Shown in pieces: positions 52,258 through 60,962 of a stretch of 64,000 nt of DNA; the stretch's first letter is position 1, and each line of letters begins with the position of its first letter. The stretch covers positions 1,219,391 to 1,283,390 of the forward strand of contig NZ_FRYK01000001.1 in the NCBI RefSeq assembly GCF_900148835.1. Reading direction: 5' to 3'. The notes beneath the pieces are model-generated. The model did no database searches. It saw only the letters and a list, made by a program, of their open reading frames with translations, and was not told where the DNA came from. Source of the DNA: Flavobacterium cucumis. GTDB taxonomy: Bacteria; Bacteroidota; Bacteroidia; Flavobacteriales; Flavobacteriaceae. Made by a program: the position numbers and the translations under genes.

Positions 52258-55200
52258 ATGAATTTTAAAAAACTATTTTTTTGTTTGCAATTTTTAATGC
52301 TAGCGAGCATTTCTTTTGCACAGGATACTGCACTTTGGTTGCGTTACCCTTCCCTTTCTCCAGATGGCAAAACAATTGCTTTTGGTTATAAAGGTGATAT
52401 TTATTTGGTTGACGCTCAAGGAGGAACGGCAATTCCATTAACGATTCATGAAGCACATGATATGATGCCTATCTGGAGTAATGATAGCAAATCAATTGCT
52501 TTTGCAAGTGATAGACATGGTAATTTTGATGTTTTTGTTATATCGGTAAGCGGTGGAAATCCAACACGATTAACCTATAATAGTGCGGCAGATTATCCAT
52601 ATGATTTTTCTCCAGACGATAAAAATGTATTATTTGGTAGTTCTAGACAAACAAGTCAAGCTAACATTCGTTTTTACTCACCTCGTTTATTTCAAAATTT
52701 GTACTCAGTAAATGTTACTGGTGGAAAACCTATTCTTATTACGGAAGGAGGAATTGAGTTTGCCAAATATAATACGGCAGGAACCAAAATTATTTTTCAA
52801 GACAGAAAGGGTTATGAAGATCCGTTAAGAAAGCATCACACAAGTAGTGTAACTAGAGATATTTGGATTTATGATTTAAATAATCAAACATTTACAAAGG
52901 TAAGTAATTATGTTGGTGAAGACCGTGAGCCCGTTTTTAGTAATGATGACACGAATGTTTATTATTTGAGTGAAGCAGATGGGAGTAATCAAAATCTCTA
53001 CAAACAAAGAATTGATTCAAAAACAGCTACAGCCTTAACAACTTTTAAAAATAATCCTGTAAGACATTTAAGTATTTCGAATGACAATAAGTTGTGTTTC
53101 ACAAATGATGGTCAAATTTTTACTATGGTTGATGGAGAAAAGCCTCAAAAAATTTCTGTTATAATTCAGAATGACGGTAAATCAAATGCAGAGAAAAATT
53201 TACCATTATCTGGAAATATTAGTGAATTTGTTCCCAGTCCAGATGGTAAAGAAATTGCATTTGTTTCTAGGGGAGAAGTTTTTGTTGTTAATGCAGAAGG
53301 AGGTACTACCAAAAGAATAACTAATACACCAGAACAAGAACGTTATGTTCAATGGTCGCCTGACGGGAAAAAATTAATTTATGCTGGTGAAAGAGGTGAT
53401 AGTTGGGATATTTATGTGTCTACCATTGAAAGAAGTGAAGAAAAATACTTTTATGCGGCTACAGTTTTAAAAGAGGAGAAAATTATTGGTACAGATAGAG
53501 AAGAATTTTTGCCAAAATTTAGTCCCGATGGAAAAGAAATAGCTTATATAGAAGAAAGAAATCTTGTAAAGGTATATAACATAGCCTCCAAAACATCAAG
53601 AACTATTTTACCAGAGGGAAGAAATTATAGTTATTCTGATGGTGATTTTGGTTTTAATTGGAGTGAAGATAGTAAGTGGCTTTTTGTAGACGACAGTATG
53701 GGGAATTTTTCGATATCACATACAGCGATGATTAAAGCGGATGGTTTGGAGACGCTATATCCTATAATGAGTGGTTTTGGTGAAGATTCTGCTAAGCAAC
53801 AAATTGGAGGTAAAGCTTTAGCATGGTTAAGCAGCAAAGAAGGAAGAAAATCATTAGCTCATCAAGGAAGTCGTGAAGTTGATGTTTATGCCGTATTTTT
53901 TGATAAAAATGATTATGATTATTTCAAATTATCTAAGGAAGATGCACTACTTTTAAAAGAAAAAGAAGAGGCTAATAAGAAAGATAATGAACCAAATGAT
54001 AAAAAAAGTGAAAAAGTTAAGTCTGTAAAAAAGGAAGAAATGAAATCATGGAATCCTAATGTCACTAATCTAGAAACTAGAAAAGTTCGAGTTACAATAA
54101 ACAGCTCTTCAATTGCTGATTTTGTGTTTAATGAAGATGGGAGTAAACTATTTTACTTAGCAGCTTTTGAAAAAGGTTTTGATCTTTGGGTAACAGAAAC
54201 AAGAACTAAGGAAACAAAAATCTTAGCTAAACTAGGAGGTACCGGTAGTAAATTGTTTTTGAGTAAAGATGGTAAAACACTCTTTGTGAATAATGGTGGA
54301 AGACTTACTAAAATTGATGTTGAGGGTGGAAAAACATCATCTATAGATGTTAGTTCTGATTTGGTTTTGAACCCACAAGCAGAAAGAAATTATATTTATA
54401 ATCATATGTGGCGCCAAACAGCAAAAAAATTCTATGATCCTAAATTGCATGGCGTTGATTGGAATATGTACAAAGAAACGTATGCGAAGTTTTTACCACA
54501 TATTAATAATAACTATGATTTTCAAGAATTATTAAGTGAAATTTTAGGTGAATTGAATGCTTCTCATACAGGAGGAAGATATACACCTCAAGCTAGTAAC
54601 CCAGATATTACTGCAACATTAGGATTGTTGTTCGATCAAAAGAGTAATGAAAACGGTTTAAAAGTTACAGAAGTTATATTAGGAGGGCCTTTTGATAAGG
54701 CTAATTCGAAAGTAACAGCAGGTGCAGTAATTACCAAAATTGACAATGAAGTGCTTTCGAATGCTGTAGATTGGGCAAAATTCTTAAATCGTAAAGTAGG
54801 TAAGAATACTTTAATAAGTGGAATTGATGCAAATGGAGTCTCATTTCAAGAATCGATAAAACCAATTTCATTTGGTGAGGAGTCAACTTTAATGTACAAC
54901 AGATGGATTAGAAGAATGAATGCTATTGTTGAAAAGTTAAGTAATGGAAAAGTTGGTTATGTACACGTACAAGGAATGAACGATGGTAGTTATAGAGAAG
55001 TTTACGACCAAGTAATGGGTAAAAATTTTGATAAGAAAGCGTTAATTGTAGATACAAGATTTAATGGAGGAGGGTGGCTTCATGATGATTTATATACATT
55101 ATTAAGTGGAAAACGATATTTAGACTTCGCGCCTCAAGGAAATGTTTTAAAAGATGCAGAGCCAATTGGAAAATGGACAAAACCTAGTTGTGTTTTAATG

Positions 55201-55503
55201 TCGGAGGGTAACTATAGTGATGCATTTATTTTCCCATATATTTATAAGCAAAATGGAGTAGGTAAGCTAATTGGAGTAGGAGTTCCTGGGACTGGAACAG
55301 CTGTTTGGTGGGAAACACAAATTGATCCAACATTGATTTTTGGGATTCCGATGGTAGCTACTATAGGTAAAGAAAATAGACCTACTGAAAATCTCCAAGT
55401 GGAACCGGATATTTATGTTGGTTTATCTTATGAGGATTTTTTAAAAGGTAAGGACACGCAACTAGAAAAAGCTGTTGAAGAAATGCTTAAGACAATAGAA
55501 TAA
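52258..55503 (+). CDS. Tricorn-like protease (S41 family), secreted
   Basis: A 1081-residue protein with a signal peptide ending ISFAQ. A beta-propeller made of WD40-like/PD40 units (LSPDGKTIAFGYKGDIYLV and similar repeats) fills about residues 25-560. A charged Lys/Glu linker lies near 570-600. Then come a C-terminal PDZ domain and an S41 peptidase core (RFNGGGWLHDDL; SEGNYSDAF with the likely nucleophile Ser987; GTGTAVWWE). This is the Bacteroidetes Tricorn homologue and should degrade peptides in the periplasm or outside. It stands alone with its own terminator. Confidence 0.92.
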   Translation: MNFKKLFFCLQFLMLASISFAQDTALWLRYPSLSPDGKTIAFGYKGDIYLVDAQGGTAIPLTIHEAHDMMPIWSNDSKSIAFASDRHGNFDVFVISVSGGNPTRLTYNSAADYPYDFSPDDKNVLFGSSRQTSQANIRFYSPRLFQNLYSVNVTGGKPILITEGGIEFAKYNTAGTKIIFQDRKGYEDPLRKHHTSSVTRDIWIYDLNNQTFTKVSNYVGEDREPVFSNDDTNVYYLSEADGSNQNLYKQRIDSKTATALTTFKNNPVRHLSISNDNKLCFTNDGQIFTMVDGEKPQKISVIIQNDGKSNAEKNLPLSGNISEFVPSPDGKEIAFVSRGEVFVVNAEGGTTKRITNTPEQERYVQWSPDGKKLIYAGERGDSWDIYVSTIERSEEKYFYAATVLKEEKIIGTDREEFLPKFSPDGKEIAYIEERNLVKVYNIASKTSRTILPEGRNYSYSDGDFGFNWSEDSKWLFVDDSMGNFSISHTAMIKADGLETLYPIMSGFGEDSAKQQIGGKALAWLSSKEGRKSLAHQGSREVDVYAVFFDKNDYDYFKLSKEDALLLKEKEEANKKDNEPNDKKSEKVKSVKKEEMKSWNPNVTNLETRKVRVTINSSSIADFVFNEDGSKLFYLAAFEKGFDLWVTETRTKETKILAKLGGTGSKLFLSKDGKTLFVNNGGRLTKIDVEGGKTSSIDVSSDLVLNPQAERNYIYNHMWRQTAKKFYDPKLHGVDWNMYKETYAKFLPHINNNYDFQELLSEILGELNASHTGGRYTPQASNPDITATLGLLFDQKSNENGLKVTEVILGGPFDKANSKVTAGAVITKIDNEVLSNAVDWAKFLNRKVGKNTLISGIDANGVSFQESIKPISFGEESTLMYNRWIRRMNAIVEKLSNGKVGYVHVQGMNDGSYREVYDQVMGKNFDKKALIVDTRFNGGGWLHDDLYTLLSGKRYLDFAPQGNVLKDAEPIGKWTKPSCVLMSEGNYSDAFIFPYIYKQNGVGKLIGVGVPGTGTAVWWETQIDPTLIFGIPMVATIGKENRPTENLQVEPDIYVGLSYEDFLKGKDTQLEKAVEEMLKTIE

Positions 55504-55507
55504 TTAA

Positions 55508-55543
55508 AAAAAGCTCCCAAATCCTTAAAATTGGGAGCTTTTT
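55508..55543. terminator. Bidirectional terminator after the Tricorn-like gene
   Basis: AAAAAGCTCCCAA (55508-55520) and TTGGGAGCTTTTT (55531-55543) form a perfect 13-bp stem with A and T tracts. It also serves the convergent cupin gene that ends at 55547. Confidence 0.88.
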
Positions 55544-55546
55544 GAT

Positions 55547-55909
55547 TTATTCTTCTCTATTAACAGCATTCATGCTAAAGGCTGGTGTGCAAATCGCCAA
55601 ATATTCACAAGGTTCATCAAATGGATTAGAATATTGAACTCGAGTGTTTTTCTCAATTTTAATCGATTGACCTGCTTCTAAAACTATTGTTTCATCTTCG
55701 ATGATAAATTGCTTTTTTCCTTTAATGATATAGGTGTATTCATCAAATTCTGGAGTTTGAAAAGGTTCACTCCAACCCGGTGGTGCAATCATGTGCGCAA
55801 TTGAAATCGCTGAATTGTTTGTAGTTGCTAATCCATGATGCTCTTCAATTAATTTGCCATCAGTGGTTGGAACTACGAATGGAGCTTTTTGGATAAAATA
55901 CTTTTTCAT
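55547..55909 (-). CDS. Cupin-domain protein
   Basis: A 120-residue single cupin barrel. The metal/ligand region reads FDEYTYIIKGKKQFII (about 56-71), then LEAGQSIKIEKNTRVQYSN. The first cupin His pair is not in the classical HxH form (the segment has EYTYI), so metal binding may be altered. The product cannot be assigned to a reaction. It is downstream of DUF486 and the HerA-like gene in a tight three-gene unit. Confidence 0.82.
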   Translation of the reverse strand: MKKYFIQKAPFVVPTTDGKLIEEHHGLATTNNSAISIAHMIAPPGWSEPFQTPEFDEYTYIIKGKKQFIIEDETIVLEAGQSIKIEKNTRVQYSNPFDEPCEYLAICTPAFSMNAVNREE

Positions 55910-55912
55910 GTC

Positions 55913-56281
55913 TTACTTTTTAAAAATAAAATAAACAGCTAATACTAAAAAACAAAATCCTACGGCATGATTCCATCTGAATGTTTCGTTTTTGAAAAAC
56001 AGTAATGAGAAAATAACAAAGATGACTAACGTAATTACTTCTTGAATCACTTTCAATTGCATTAATGAAAAAGGACCGCCATTGCCTTCGTAACCAATTT
56101 TATTCGCAGGAACTTGAAAGAAATATTCAAACAACGCCAATCCCCAACTGATTAAAACAACGGTAATTAATCCCGCGTTTTCGAACCATTTTAATTCTTT
56201 AAATTTTAGATGACCATACCAAGCTAATGTCATGAAAACATTGGAAAGAATCAATAATCCTATTGTAATAAAACTCTTCAT
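55913..56281 (-). CDS. DUF486 (DMT-like) membrane protein
   Basis: A 122-residue protein with four transmembrane helices. The conserved FMTLAWYGHLK (about 16-26), the central SWGLALFEYFFQVPANKIGY and QLKVIQEVITL are DUF486 signatures. The family is related to small drug/metabolite transporters, but no substrate is known. The start overlaps the stop of the HerA-like gene by one base (56281), so they are coupled. Confidence 0.88.
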   Translation of the reverse strand: MKSFITIGLLILSNVFMTLAWYGHLKFKELKWFENAGLITVVLISWGLALFEYFFQVPANKIGYEGNGGPFSLMQLKVIQEVITLVIFVIFSLLFFKNETFRWNHAVGFCFLVLAVYFIFKK

Positions 56282-57798
56282 TATTTTTTTAGCATTTTCA
56301 TTAGTAAGCCAAATGCTCCTCGAATGAAACTTGCACTTGTAACTACTTTGGTAATTGATTTCCCAACTACTTCAGCGGTACTAGGTTCTTCTTTTGTTCT
56401 TCGAGTAGGTTTTTCTGCTTCTAGTTCTGCAGCGACTTCTTGCGCTTCGACAATTTTTTTGTTTAATAATTCGTAAGCACTATCTCGGTCAACAACTTCA
56501 TTATATTTCTTCGCTAATTTCGATTTTACGATACTGGCTTCGATTTCACTTTCCGTTAAAACATCCATTCGACTCATTGGTGCTCGCATCATGGTTGCTA
56601 CTAAGGGCGTTGGTGTTCCTTTTTCGCTTAATGCGGTTACAAAAGCTTCTCCAATTCCTAATGAAGTTAATACTTCATCCGTTACATAAAAATTAGTATC
56701 AGGATAATTTTCAGCGGACATTTTAATTGCTTTTCTATCGTTTGCTGTGAAAGCTCTTAATGCATGTTGAATTTTTAAACCTAATTGTGCCAGAACGCCT
56801 GTAGGAACATCCATCGGATTTTGCGTAATGAAATACACTCCAATTCCTTTCGAACGAATTAATTTCACAATCGTTTCAATTTGGCTTAACAACGTTTTAC
56901 TTGCTTCGTCAAAAATTAAATGCGCTTCGTCAATAAAAATCACTAATTCTGGACGTCCAGTGTCGCCTTGTTCGGGCATGGTGTTGTAAATTTCGGCTAA
57001 TAAACTCAACATGAAAGTTGAAAATAATTTCGGTTTATCTTGAATGTCTGTTAAACGCATGATGTTCACGTAACCATTTCCGTTTTCGTCAATTCGCATT
57101 AAATCTTGAATATCGAATGATTTTTCGCCAAAGAATAATTCCGCACCTTGTTGTTCTAATTCAATAACTTTTCTCAAAATCGAACCAGTTGAACTAGTTG
57201 AAATTCTTCCGTATTCGGCTTCAAATTCGGCTTTCCCTTCTTCGGTTGCGTAATTAAGTACTTTTTTGAAATCTTTCAAATCCAATAATGGCAAACTATT
57301 ATCATCACAATATTTAAAAATGATTGAAACTACGCCAGATTGCGTATCATTCAAATCTAATATTCGAGAAAATAAAACCGGTCCAAATTCAGAAACCGTA
57401 GCTCTTAATCGAACGCCATTTTGTTCGGAAATCGTCATTAATTCCACTGGAAAAGCTTTCGTTTCATATGGAATTGAAATTTTAGCATGACGTTCTGTAA
57501 TAAACGATTTTTCTTCACCGGGCATTGCAATTCCAGAGAAATCACCTTTGATATCCATCATCAAAATAGGAATTCCATTTTGTGATAATTGTTCGGAAAG
57601 CACTTGAATGGTTTTGGTTTTTCCAGTTCCAGTTGCTCCTGCAATTAATCCGTGACGGTTTAAGGTTTTTAATGGAATGTTTACGTGCGTATTTGGAACC
57701 GCTTCGCCATCAAAAATTCCACCACCTAATGTGATGAATTCGCCTTTACAGGCGTAACCTTCGTTTATATGTTTGCTAAAATCTTCTGTCTTGCTCAT
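56281..57798 (-). CDS. DUF853/HerA-like ATPase
   Basis: A 505-residue RecA-like ATPase of the HerA/FtsK group (YjgR-like, DUF853). It has Walker A GATGTGKT (54-61), Walker B LVIFIDEAHLIF and a conserved TQNPMDVP switch. The C-terminal 60 residues are charged and then hydrophobic, which may attach the protein to a membrane. The cellular role is not established; DNA translocation is the default guess from the family. There is no nuclease (NurA-like) partner next to it. Confidence 0.88.
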   Translation of the reverse strand: MSKTEDFSKHINEGYACKGEFITLGGGIFDGEAVPNTHVNIPLKTLNRHGLIAGATGTGKTKTIQVLSEQLSQNGIPILMMDIKGDFSGIAMPGEEKSFITERHAKISIPYETKAFPVELMTISEQNGVRLRATVSEFGPVLFSRILDLNDTQSGVVSIIFKYCDDNSLPLLDLKDFKKVLNYATEEGKAEFEAEYGRISTSSTGSILRKVIELEQQGAELFFGEKSFDIQDLMRIDENGNGYVNIMRLTDIQDKPKLFSTFMLSLLAEIYNTMPEQGDTGRPELVIFIDEAHLIFDEASKTLLSQIETIVKLIRSKGIGVYFITQNPMDVPTGVLAQLGLKIQHALRAFTANDRKAIKMSAENYPDTNFYVTDEVLTSLGIGEAFVTALSEKGTPTPLVATMMRAPMSRMDVLTESEIEASIVKSKLAKKYNEVVDRDSAYELLNKKIVEAQEVAAELEAEKPTRRTKEEPSTAEVVGKSITKVVTSASFIRGAFGLLMKMLKK

Positions 57799-57912
57799 AT
57801 TGATGTATTTTGAATTTCAAATGTAGTTAAAATCGGAGGAAATTTCAAGGACAAAGACAAGTACAATTTCAAAATTCTGAGGGCTAATTTCAAAATTCTA
57901 ACTTCCAAGTCG

Positions 57913-57920
57913 TATCTTTG
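57913..57920 (+). promoter_or_regulatory. queE promoter -7 box
   Basis: TATCTTTG fits TAnnTTTG, 20 bp before the queE ATG. AATTCTAA/AACTTCC-like heptamers lie just upstream. Confidence 0.55.
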
Positions 57921-57939
57921 CCCACTATTTTTATTTAAG

Positions 57940-58572
57940 ATGTTACAAAAAGAAGTACAATTAGCGGTTGAAAAAGGCGAAATGTTGCCTTTAATGGAGG
58001 AGTTTTACACAATTCAAGGCGAAGGTTATCATACAGGAACAGCAGCTTATTTTATTAGAATTGGTGGTTGTGATGTAGGATGCCATTGGTGCGATGTTAA
58101 AGAAAGTTGGAATGCGGAATTACACCCTCCAACGAATACCGATTTGATTGTTGCCAATGCCAAAAAATACGCTGATACTGTAGTGGTAACAGGAGGAGAG
58201 CCTTTGACTTGGGACATGACGTTATTGACTTCAAAATTAAAAGTACAAAATTTAAAAGTACATATTGAAACTTCTGGAGCTTACGAGGTTTCTGGAACTT
58301 GGGATTGGTTTTGTCTATCTCCAAAGAAAAATAAATTACCTGTTCAAAGCGCTTACGATATCGCTAATGAATTAAAAGTAATCATCTACAATAAACACGA
58401 TTTTATTTTTGCCGAAGAACAAGCGGCTAAAGTAAATCCAAATGCGATTTTATTTTTACAACCTGAGTGGAGCAAAAAAGAAGAGATGACACCTTTGATT
58501 GTTGATTATGTAATGAACAATCCAAAATGGAGAGTTTCGCTACAAACCCATAAATATTTGAATATTCCTTAA
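57940..58572 (+). CDS. queE: 7-carboxy-7-deazaguanine synthase
   Basis: Radical SAM enzyme for the deazapurine core of queuosine. The cluster motif is CDVGCHWC (Cys44, Cys48, Cys51). EEFYTIQGEGYHTG (20-33) and VVVTGGEPL are family motifs. 210 residues is normal. Alone here, but queA at 42046 serves the same pathway. A TonB-like small gene follows after 4 bp. Confidence 0.95.
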   Translation: MLQKEVQLAVEKGEMLPLMEEFYTIQGEGYHTGTAAYFIRIGGCDVGCHWCDVKESWNAELHPPTNTDLIVANAKKYADTVVVTGGEPLTWDMTLLTSKLKVQNLKVHIETSGAYEVSGTWDWFCLSPKKNKLPVQSAYDIANELKVIIYNKHDFIFAEEQAAKVNPNAILFLQPEWSKKEEMTPLIVDYVMNNPKWRVSLQTHKYLNIP

Positions 58573-58576
58573 TTAT

Positions 58577-58954
58577 ATGAAGAAGTTTTTAGTATTAGCC
58601 GTATTTGTTTTGTTTTCTAATCTTTGTTTTTCTCAAATTGGTGGAGAAGATGAGGTGTATTTAGGAGGTGATTTTATTGATGCAAAATTTCAAAATGAAG
58701 GAGTTGAGAAGTTTTATAATTATATAGTTACTAATTTTGACACTACTACTGTGGAGAAAAAGGGACAAATCATATTCGAATTTACTGTAAATGAAAATGG
58801 TGATGTAAAAAATATAAAAATTTTGAGAGATTTAGGAGCTGATTCTGCTATGGAATTAATTCGCGTTCTACGAAAGGCTCCAAAATGGCAACCTGCTTCA
58901 AGAGGAGGAAAGCCTGTTAGTATAAATTTAAAAATGCCCTTGACATTTAAATAA
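58577..58954 (+). CDS. Small secreted TonB C-terminal-like protein
   Basis: A 125-residue protein with a signal peptide ending LCFSQ. The mature part (about 45-125) reads GQIIFEFTVNENGDVKNIKILRD, then WQPASRGGKPVSINLKMPLTF, which is the TonB C-terminal fold. There is no transmembrane anchor or proline-rich linker, so it is not a full TonB energy transducer and may instead bind a periplasmic partner. It is probably cotranscribed with queE. Confidence 0.85.
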   Translation: MKKFLVLAVFVLFSNLCFSQIGGEDEVYLGGDFIDAKFQNEGVEKFYNYIVTNFDTTTVEKKGQIIFEFTVNENGDVKNIKILRDLGADSAMELIRVLRKAPKWQPASRGGKPVSINLKMPLTFK

Positions 58955-58956
58955 TC

Positions 58957-59012
58957 AAAAAAATCCCAAATAGTGTCTAACTTTTTGGGGGCAGTGCAGT
59001 TTTTGGATTTTT
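58957..59012. repeat. Terminator-like dispersed repeat
   Basis: AAAAAATCCCAAA (58963-58975) pairs with TTTTTGGATTTTTT (58998-59011) with a bulge, around an inner GTGTCTAACTTTTTGGGGGC segment. From memory, this inner sequence occurs many times in Flavobacterium intergenic regions. Here it lies between convergent genes and can serve as a bidirectional terminator. Confidence 0.55.
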
Positions 59013-59017
59013 TATTT

Positions 59018-59722
59018 TTATAAAGTTAGTATCGCTAAATAATCAAAATGTTTCCCTTCTAAAATCAATTTGCATTTTAAACCATTTGCAATTGCGGCAT
59101 TTTGTAGCGTGTTATAATCCAAATACAACCAATCAAAAGTGTCTTCGGTTTCACCTTTATATTGAATAGTGAAGGTTAATTCGCCATAATAACCATTCGC
59201 AGGGACTTCGTAAGCCCCATCTTCATCTTGGTCGTACATATAAATTAAGTCCGAACTATCAATTAAAATTTGTCCGCCTTCGTTTAAAAGTGATTTTAGT
59301 TTTTGCAAGAACTTCGAAATCTGATTCATTTTTCCGAAAATTCCAGTTCCGTTCATTAAAAGTAAGATAGTATCGAATTTTTCTGAAGCGTCTAAATCCA
59401 AAACATCTGAAACTTTACATTTTTTCAAACCTCGCAATTCACAAGCCTTAATAGCATTTTTAGAGATATCAATTGCGGTAACGTCAAAACCTTTTTCTTG
59501 CAAATACAAAGCGTGACTTCCAGCGCCGCAACCAACATCTAAGACTTTTCCTTTGGCTAATTGTAACGCTTTTTGTTCCAATTTTGGCATGTCTTTAAAA
59601 TCGCGAAACAAATAAGCAACACTCATTTCATCGGCTTCCGAAATAGAAGTTTCGGTGATTAAATCTTCGGGAGAATTATTGGTTTGGTAATCTAAAATTG
59701 CTTTTCCAAAAAGGTCTTTCAT
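59018..59722 (-). CDS. Class I SAM-dependent methyltransferase
   Basis: A 234-residue protein with the Rossmann-fold motif VLDVGCGAGSHALYL (about 60-74), then VTAIDIS and a FDTILLLMNGTGIF segment. The substrate cannot be told. The ATG at 59722 is chosen because MKDLFGKAILDYQ is a natural N-terminus; an ATG eight codons upstream (59746) is also possible. It is a single gene, divergent from the YkgJ-type gene. Confidence 0.82.
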   Translation of the reverse strand: MKDLFGKAILDYQTNNSPEDLITETSISEADEMSVAYLFRDFKDMPKLEQKALQLAKGKVLDVGCGAGSHALYLQEKGFDVTAIDISKNAIKACELRGLKKCKVSDVLDLDASEKFDTILLLMNGTGIFGKMNQISKFLQKLKSLLNEGGQILIDSSDLIYMYDQDEDGAYEVPANGYYGELTFTIQYKGETEDTFDWLYLDYNTLQNAAIANGLKCKLILEGKHFDYLAILTL

Positions 59723-59776
59723 GGTTTGTATTTCAAAATTCAACATTTGTTATTCTAAATTCGAAATTCAAAATCG

Positions 59777-59784
59777 TAACTTTG
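59777..59784 (+). promoter_or_regulatory. Promoter -7 box of the YkgJ-type gene
   Basis: TAACTTTG fits TAnnTTTG, 19 bp before the ATG. It follows AAATTCG/AAATTCA heptamers. Confidence 0.5.
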
Positions 59785-59802
59785 CACTAGAAAATTCATA
59801 AA

Positions 59803-60300
59803 ATGCTAAAGCCAAATTTAAACGAACTCGGAAAACTTGCCAAAGATACGTATAACGAAACCAAAAAGTATTTTGACAAGTTAAAAAAGAAAACACCCAA
59901 GAATTTGGATTATGTAATGCAAGATTTACACGATGCCGAATTCAAAAAAACGGATTGTTTGGAGTGTGCCAATTGTTGCAAGACAACTGGACCATTATTT
60001 ACTTCGGCTGATATTGAGCGAATTTCAAAGAGTTTTCGTCAAAAACCACAGCAATTTATCGACCAATATCTTCGCATTGATGAAGACAATGATTATGTGT
60101 TGAAAAGTGTTCCGTGTACGTTTTTAGATAGCGACAACAAATGTTTCATCTACGATGTTCGCCCAAAAGCCTGCCGAGAATTCCCACATACTGATAGAAA
60201 AAAATTCAATCAAATTACCGATTTGACTTTACTAAATGTTGCGATTTGTCCAGCTGCTTATAATATTGTAGAAAAAATGAAGGAGAAGTTGCCTCTTTAG
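59803..60300 (+). CDS. YkgJ-type cysteine-cluster protein
   Basis: A 165-residue protein with a zinc- or iron-binding cysteine set: CLECANCCKTTGP (about 46-58), then CTFLDSDNKCFIYDVRPKAC (20 residues, about 106-125), the YkgJ/UPF0153 signature. The first 40 residues are basic and helical. The role is unknown. Single gene with its own promoter. Confidence 0.9.
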   Translation: MLKPNLNELGKLAKDTYNETKKYFDKLKKKTPKNLDYVMQDLHDAEFKKTDCLECANCCKTTGPLFTSADIERISKSFRQKPQQFIDQYLRIDEDNDYVLKSVPCTFLDSDNKCFIYDVRPKACREFPHTDRKKFNQITDLTLLNVAICPAAYNIVEKMKEKLPL

Positions 60301-60345
60301 TAAGTGGTCAGTGTTCAGTTGAAAGTGTTCAGTTTTTTCCAATCT
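60301..60345. repeat. CAGTGTTCAGTT repeat
   Basis: GTCAGTGTTCAGTT and AAGTGTTCAGTTTT occur 19 bp apart (60307 and 60326). They are like the tcagtgttcagt arrays commonly seen between flavobacterial genes. Confidence 0.45.
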
Positions 60346-60372
60346 TGTTATTCAGTAAGGTATTTCAAAAAT

Positions 60373-60945
60373 TTAATTTAATCTTGTTGAGATAACTTCT
60401 ATGTTTAAATCTTTTCCTTTACAAATAATTTTTGAAGTAACGGAAAAATCATTCAAAAGATAATTTGTCTTTTTAATTCCAATATTTTCTGGATTTAAAT
60501 GTTCTAAGTATTCTTCTTTATTTTCGATTTTTAGTTTGGTAAATTTTCGATTTTTGTTTTCTGAATATCCTCTCAATTCATATGAATAATTTTCTTTATC
60601 GGAAATAATTAATATGTTATAATAAAATTTGTTTTTGGTAAAAGGTATATCAATTTGAACAGTGTCTTTTGGATTAAACTTACAATTAAAATTTTCGTAA
60701 ACAACAAAATTTAAAAATCCTTCTTTAGATTTTAATTTGTTAATTTCTTCAGCAATATCTTTCCTGAATTCTAATATGAAATCAATATTTTTCTTTAAAT
60801 CTTCTTGTTTGTAGATTGAAGAATCTGTTTCATTTAATTTGCTAATTATTAGATTGTTCCAATTATCAATCTGAATAGTTCTATTTTCTTTTAAACAACT
60901 TGAAAATATTAATAGAAGTAAAAGTAATAGTCTTTTCTCTTTCAT
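60373..60945 (-). CDS. Putative lipoprotein of unknown function
   Basis: A 190-residue protein with a type II signal peptide: MKEKR, a leucine run, then the lipobox FSSC with the lipidated Cys17. The mature part is highly charged, with many Lys, Asn and Glu and one Cys pair. No family was recognised. It starts 17 bp downstream of namZ on the same strand, so it may be cotranscribed with it. Confidence 0.7.
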   Translation of the reverse strand: MKEKRLLLLLLLIFSSCLKENRTIQIDNWNNLIISKLNETDSSIYKQEDLKKNIDFILEFRKDIAEEINKLKSKEGFLNFVVYENFNCKFNPKDTVQIDIPFTKNKFYYNILIISDKENYSYELRGYSENKNRKFTKLKIENKEEYLEHLNPENIGIKKTNYLLNDFSVTSKIICKGKDLNIEVISTRLN

Positions 60946-60962
60946 CTTTTCTCTATTTTCTT